From the NCBI RefSeq assembly GCF_002806945.1, contig NZ_NIHC01000005.1, positions 248,001 to 312,000 of the forward strand: a stretch of 64,000 nucleotides of DNA, in the 5' to 3' direction. The stretch comes from Marinobacter salexigens (GTDB taxonomy: Bacteria > Pseudomonadota > Gammaproteobacteria > Pseudomonadales > Oleiphilaceae). The stretch's first letter is position 1. Every line of letters begins with the position of its first letter. Made by a program: the position numbers and the translations under genes. Shown here piece by piece: positions 63,435 to 64,000 of this stretch. A model generated the notes under the pieces. The model worked only from the letters and a program-made list of their open reading frames with translations. It did not search any database and was not told the origin of the DNA.

Positions 63435-64000
63435 ATGGCAAGAGTTGGAGTGGAAACGATTAGGCGACAGCAGCTCATCGACGCAACGCTAGAGGTTATT
63501 GAAACCCACGGCTTTCAGGGTGCGACCATCGGAAAAATCGCAGCCGCCTCGAAATTGTCGGTTGGCATCGTGAGCCATTACTTCGGGGGTAAGCAGGGTC
63601 TACTCGAAGCGACTATGCGGTATTTGCTCTCATGCCTGCAGCAGGATGCATCAAAACTGATGGCAGGCCGTTCCCACGATCCCCGGGAATGCCTGATGGC
63701 CATTGTGGATGCCAACTTTTCCGGCGTTCAGACCCACGCCCAGTCGGCAAAAACCTGGCTGGCCTTCTGGACCCAAGCCATGCACAGCCCTGAACTGATG
63801 CGACTACAGCGGGTTAACGAACGCCGCCTGCTATCCAACCTTATCTACCACTTGCGCCAGTTGATGCCTCGCGAGCGCGCGCAAGCAACTGCACAAACCG
63901 TAGCTGCCATGATTGACGGCTTCTGGCTGCGCGCTGCTTTGAGTGAAGGCCGGATTGAACCCGACCAGGCCGTCGCCCTTTGCAAAACCTACATCGACCA
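63435..64000 (+). CDS. betI: Choline-responsive repressor BetI, cut by window edge
   Basis: TetR-family repressor of glycine-betaine synthesis genes. About 188 codons are visible. Family features: GVETIRRQQLIDATLEVIETHG, the helix-turn-helix GATIGKIAAASKLSVGIVSHYF, TMRYLLSCL, and KTWLAFWTQAMHSPELMRLQRVN. Usual length is about 195-200, so only a few residues are missing. betB and betA are expected just beyond the right end. AAGAG lies upstream of the ATG. Confidence 0.92.
   Translation, partial: MARVGVETIRRQQLIDATLEVIETHGFQGATIGKIAAASKLSVGIVSHYFGGKQGLLEATMRYLLSCLQQDASKLMAGRSHDPRECLMAIVDANFSGVQTHAQSAKTWLAFWTQAMHSPELMRLQRVNERRLLSNLIYHLRQLMPRERAQATAQTVAAMIDGFWLRAALSEGRIEPDQAVALCKTYID

Overview
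The window is chromosomal DNA of a marine gammaproteobacterium, most like Marinobacter or a close relative. This is judged from gene content and order: rpoE-rseABC-mucD, then nadB-sdhE-ygfX-ygfZ, xerD-dsbC-hom-thrC-recJ-prfB-lysS, rpsP-rimM-trmD-rplS, ffh beside ypjD-corB, minCDE after a DUF1244 and a HopJ-like gene, and a BetI-type regulator at the right end. Base composition and coding style look even throughout. I saw no rRNA, tRNA, IS element, prophage or CRISPR array.

Layout. 1-8.9 kb, minus strand: the 5' part of lepA, a CHASE-PAS-GGDEF-EAL membrane protein, then the envelope-stress operon read rpoE, rseA, rseB, rseC, mucD. 9-13.4 kb, plus strand: nadB, sdhE, ygfX-like, ygfZ and an HDOD gene. 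13.5-27.3 kb, minus strand: xerD, dsbC, hom, thrC, recJ, prfB (with a programmed +1 frameshift), lysS and ung, preceded by the S16-RimM-TrmD-L19 operon and ffh. 27.5-36.3 kb, mostly plus strand: ypjD, corB, a Yip1-like gene with an Anr/Fnr-like box, a DUF1631 gene, a TonB-like gene, grxD (minus), argF and an FbpC-type ABC ATPase. 36.5-44.7 kb, minus strand: an RstA/RstB-like two-component system, an SlyD-type isomerase, an acetyl-CoA hydrolase/transferase, a small secreted protein, a Tas-like aldo/keto reductase and dinB with a full SOS box. 44.8-54.5 kb, plus strand: DUF1244, hopJ-like, minC, minD, minE; DUF2804 (minus); START, CBS, PIN-PhoH, CstA, a CC-stop (cory-CC-star-like) protein and an ArsA-type ATPase. 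54.6-63 kb, minus strand: a chemoreceptor, then a TAXI-type TRAP transporter operon (solute-binding protein, fused permease, DctB-like kinase, DctD-like sigma-54 activator). 63.4 kb to the end, plus strand: betI-like regulator, cut by the window edge.

How the parts fit. Most genes are housekeeping: translation, secretion, division, amino-acid and NAD synthesis, envelope stress. The accessory signal lies mainly between genes. A -24/-12 promoter stands upstream of the TAXI-TRAP operon that encodes its own sigma-54 activator pair, so a self-contained ligand-induced uptake circuit is likely. Two identical-format palindromes exactly 20 bp apart precede betI.

The most unusual structure is a set of three long inverted repeats (arms 24, 28 and 35 bp) at 13.4 and 17.0-17.3 kb. 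Two share a core near ACGCTGTGAATACGTCC and two share the outer end GTCACGGGG, while the rest of each arm is element-specific yet self-complementary. They look like a modular family of extragenic hairpins that I cannot name. Another candidate is a promoter-plus-terminator unit without an ORF near 42.4 kb.
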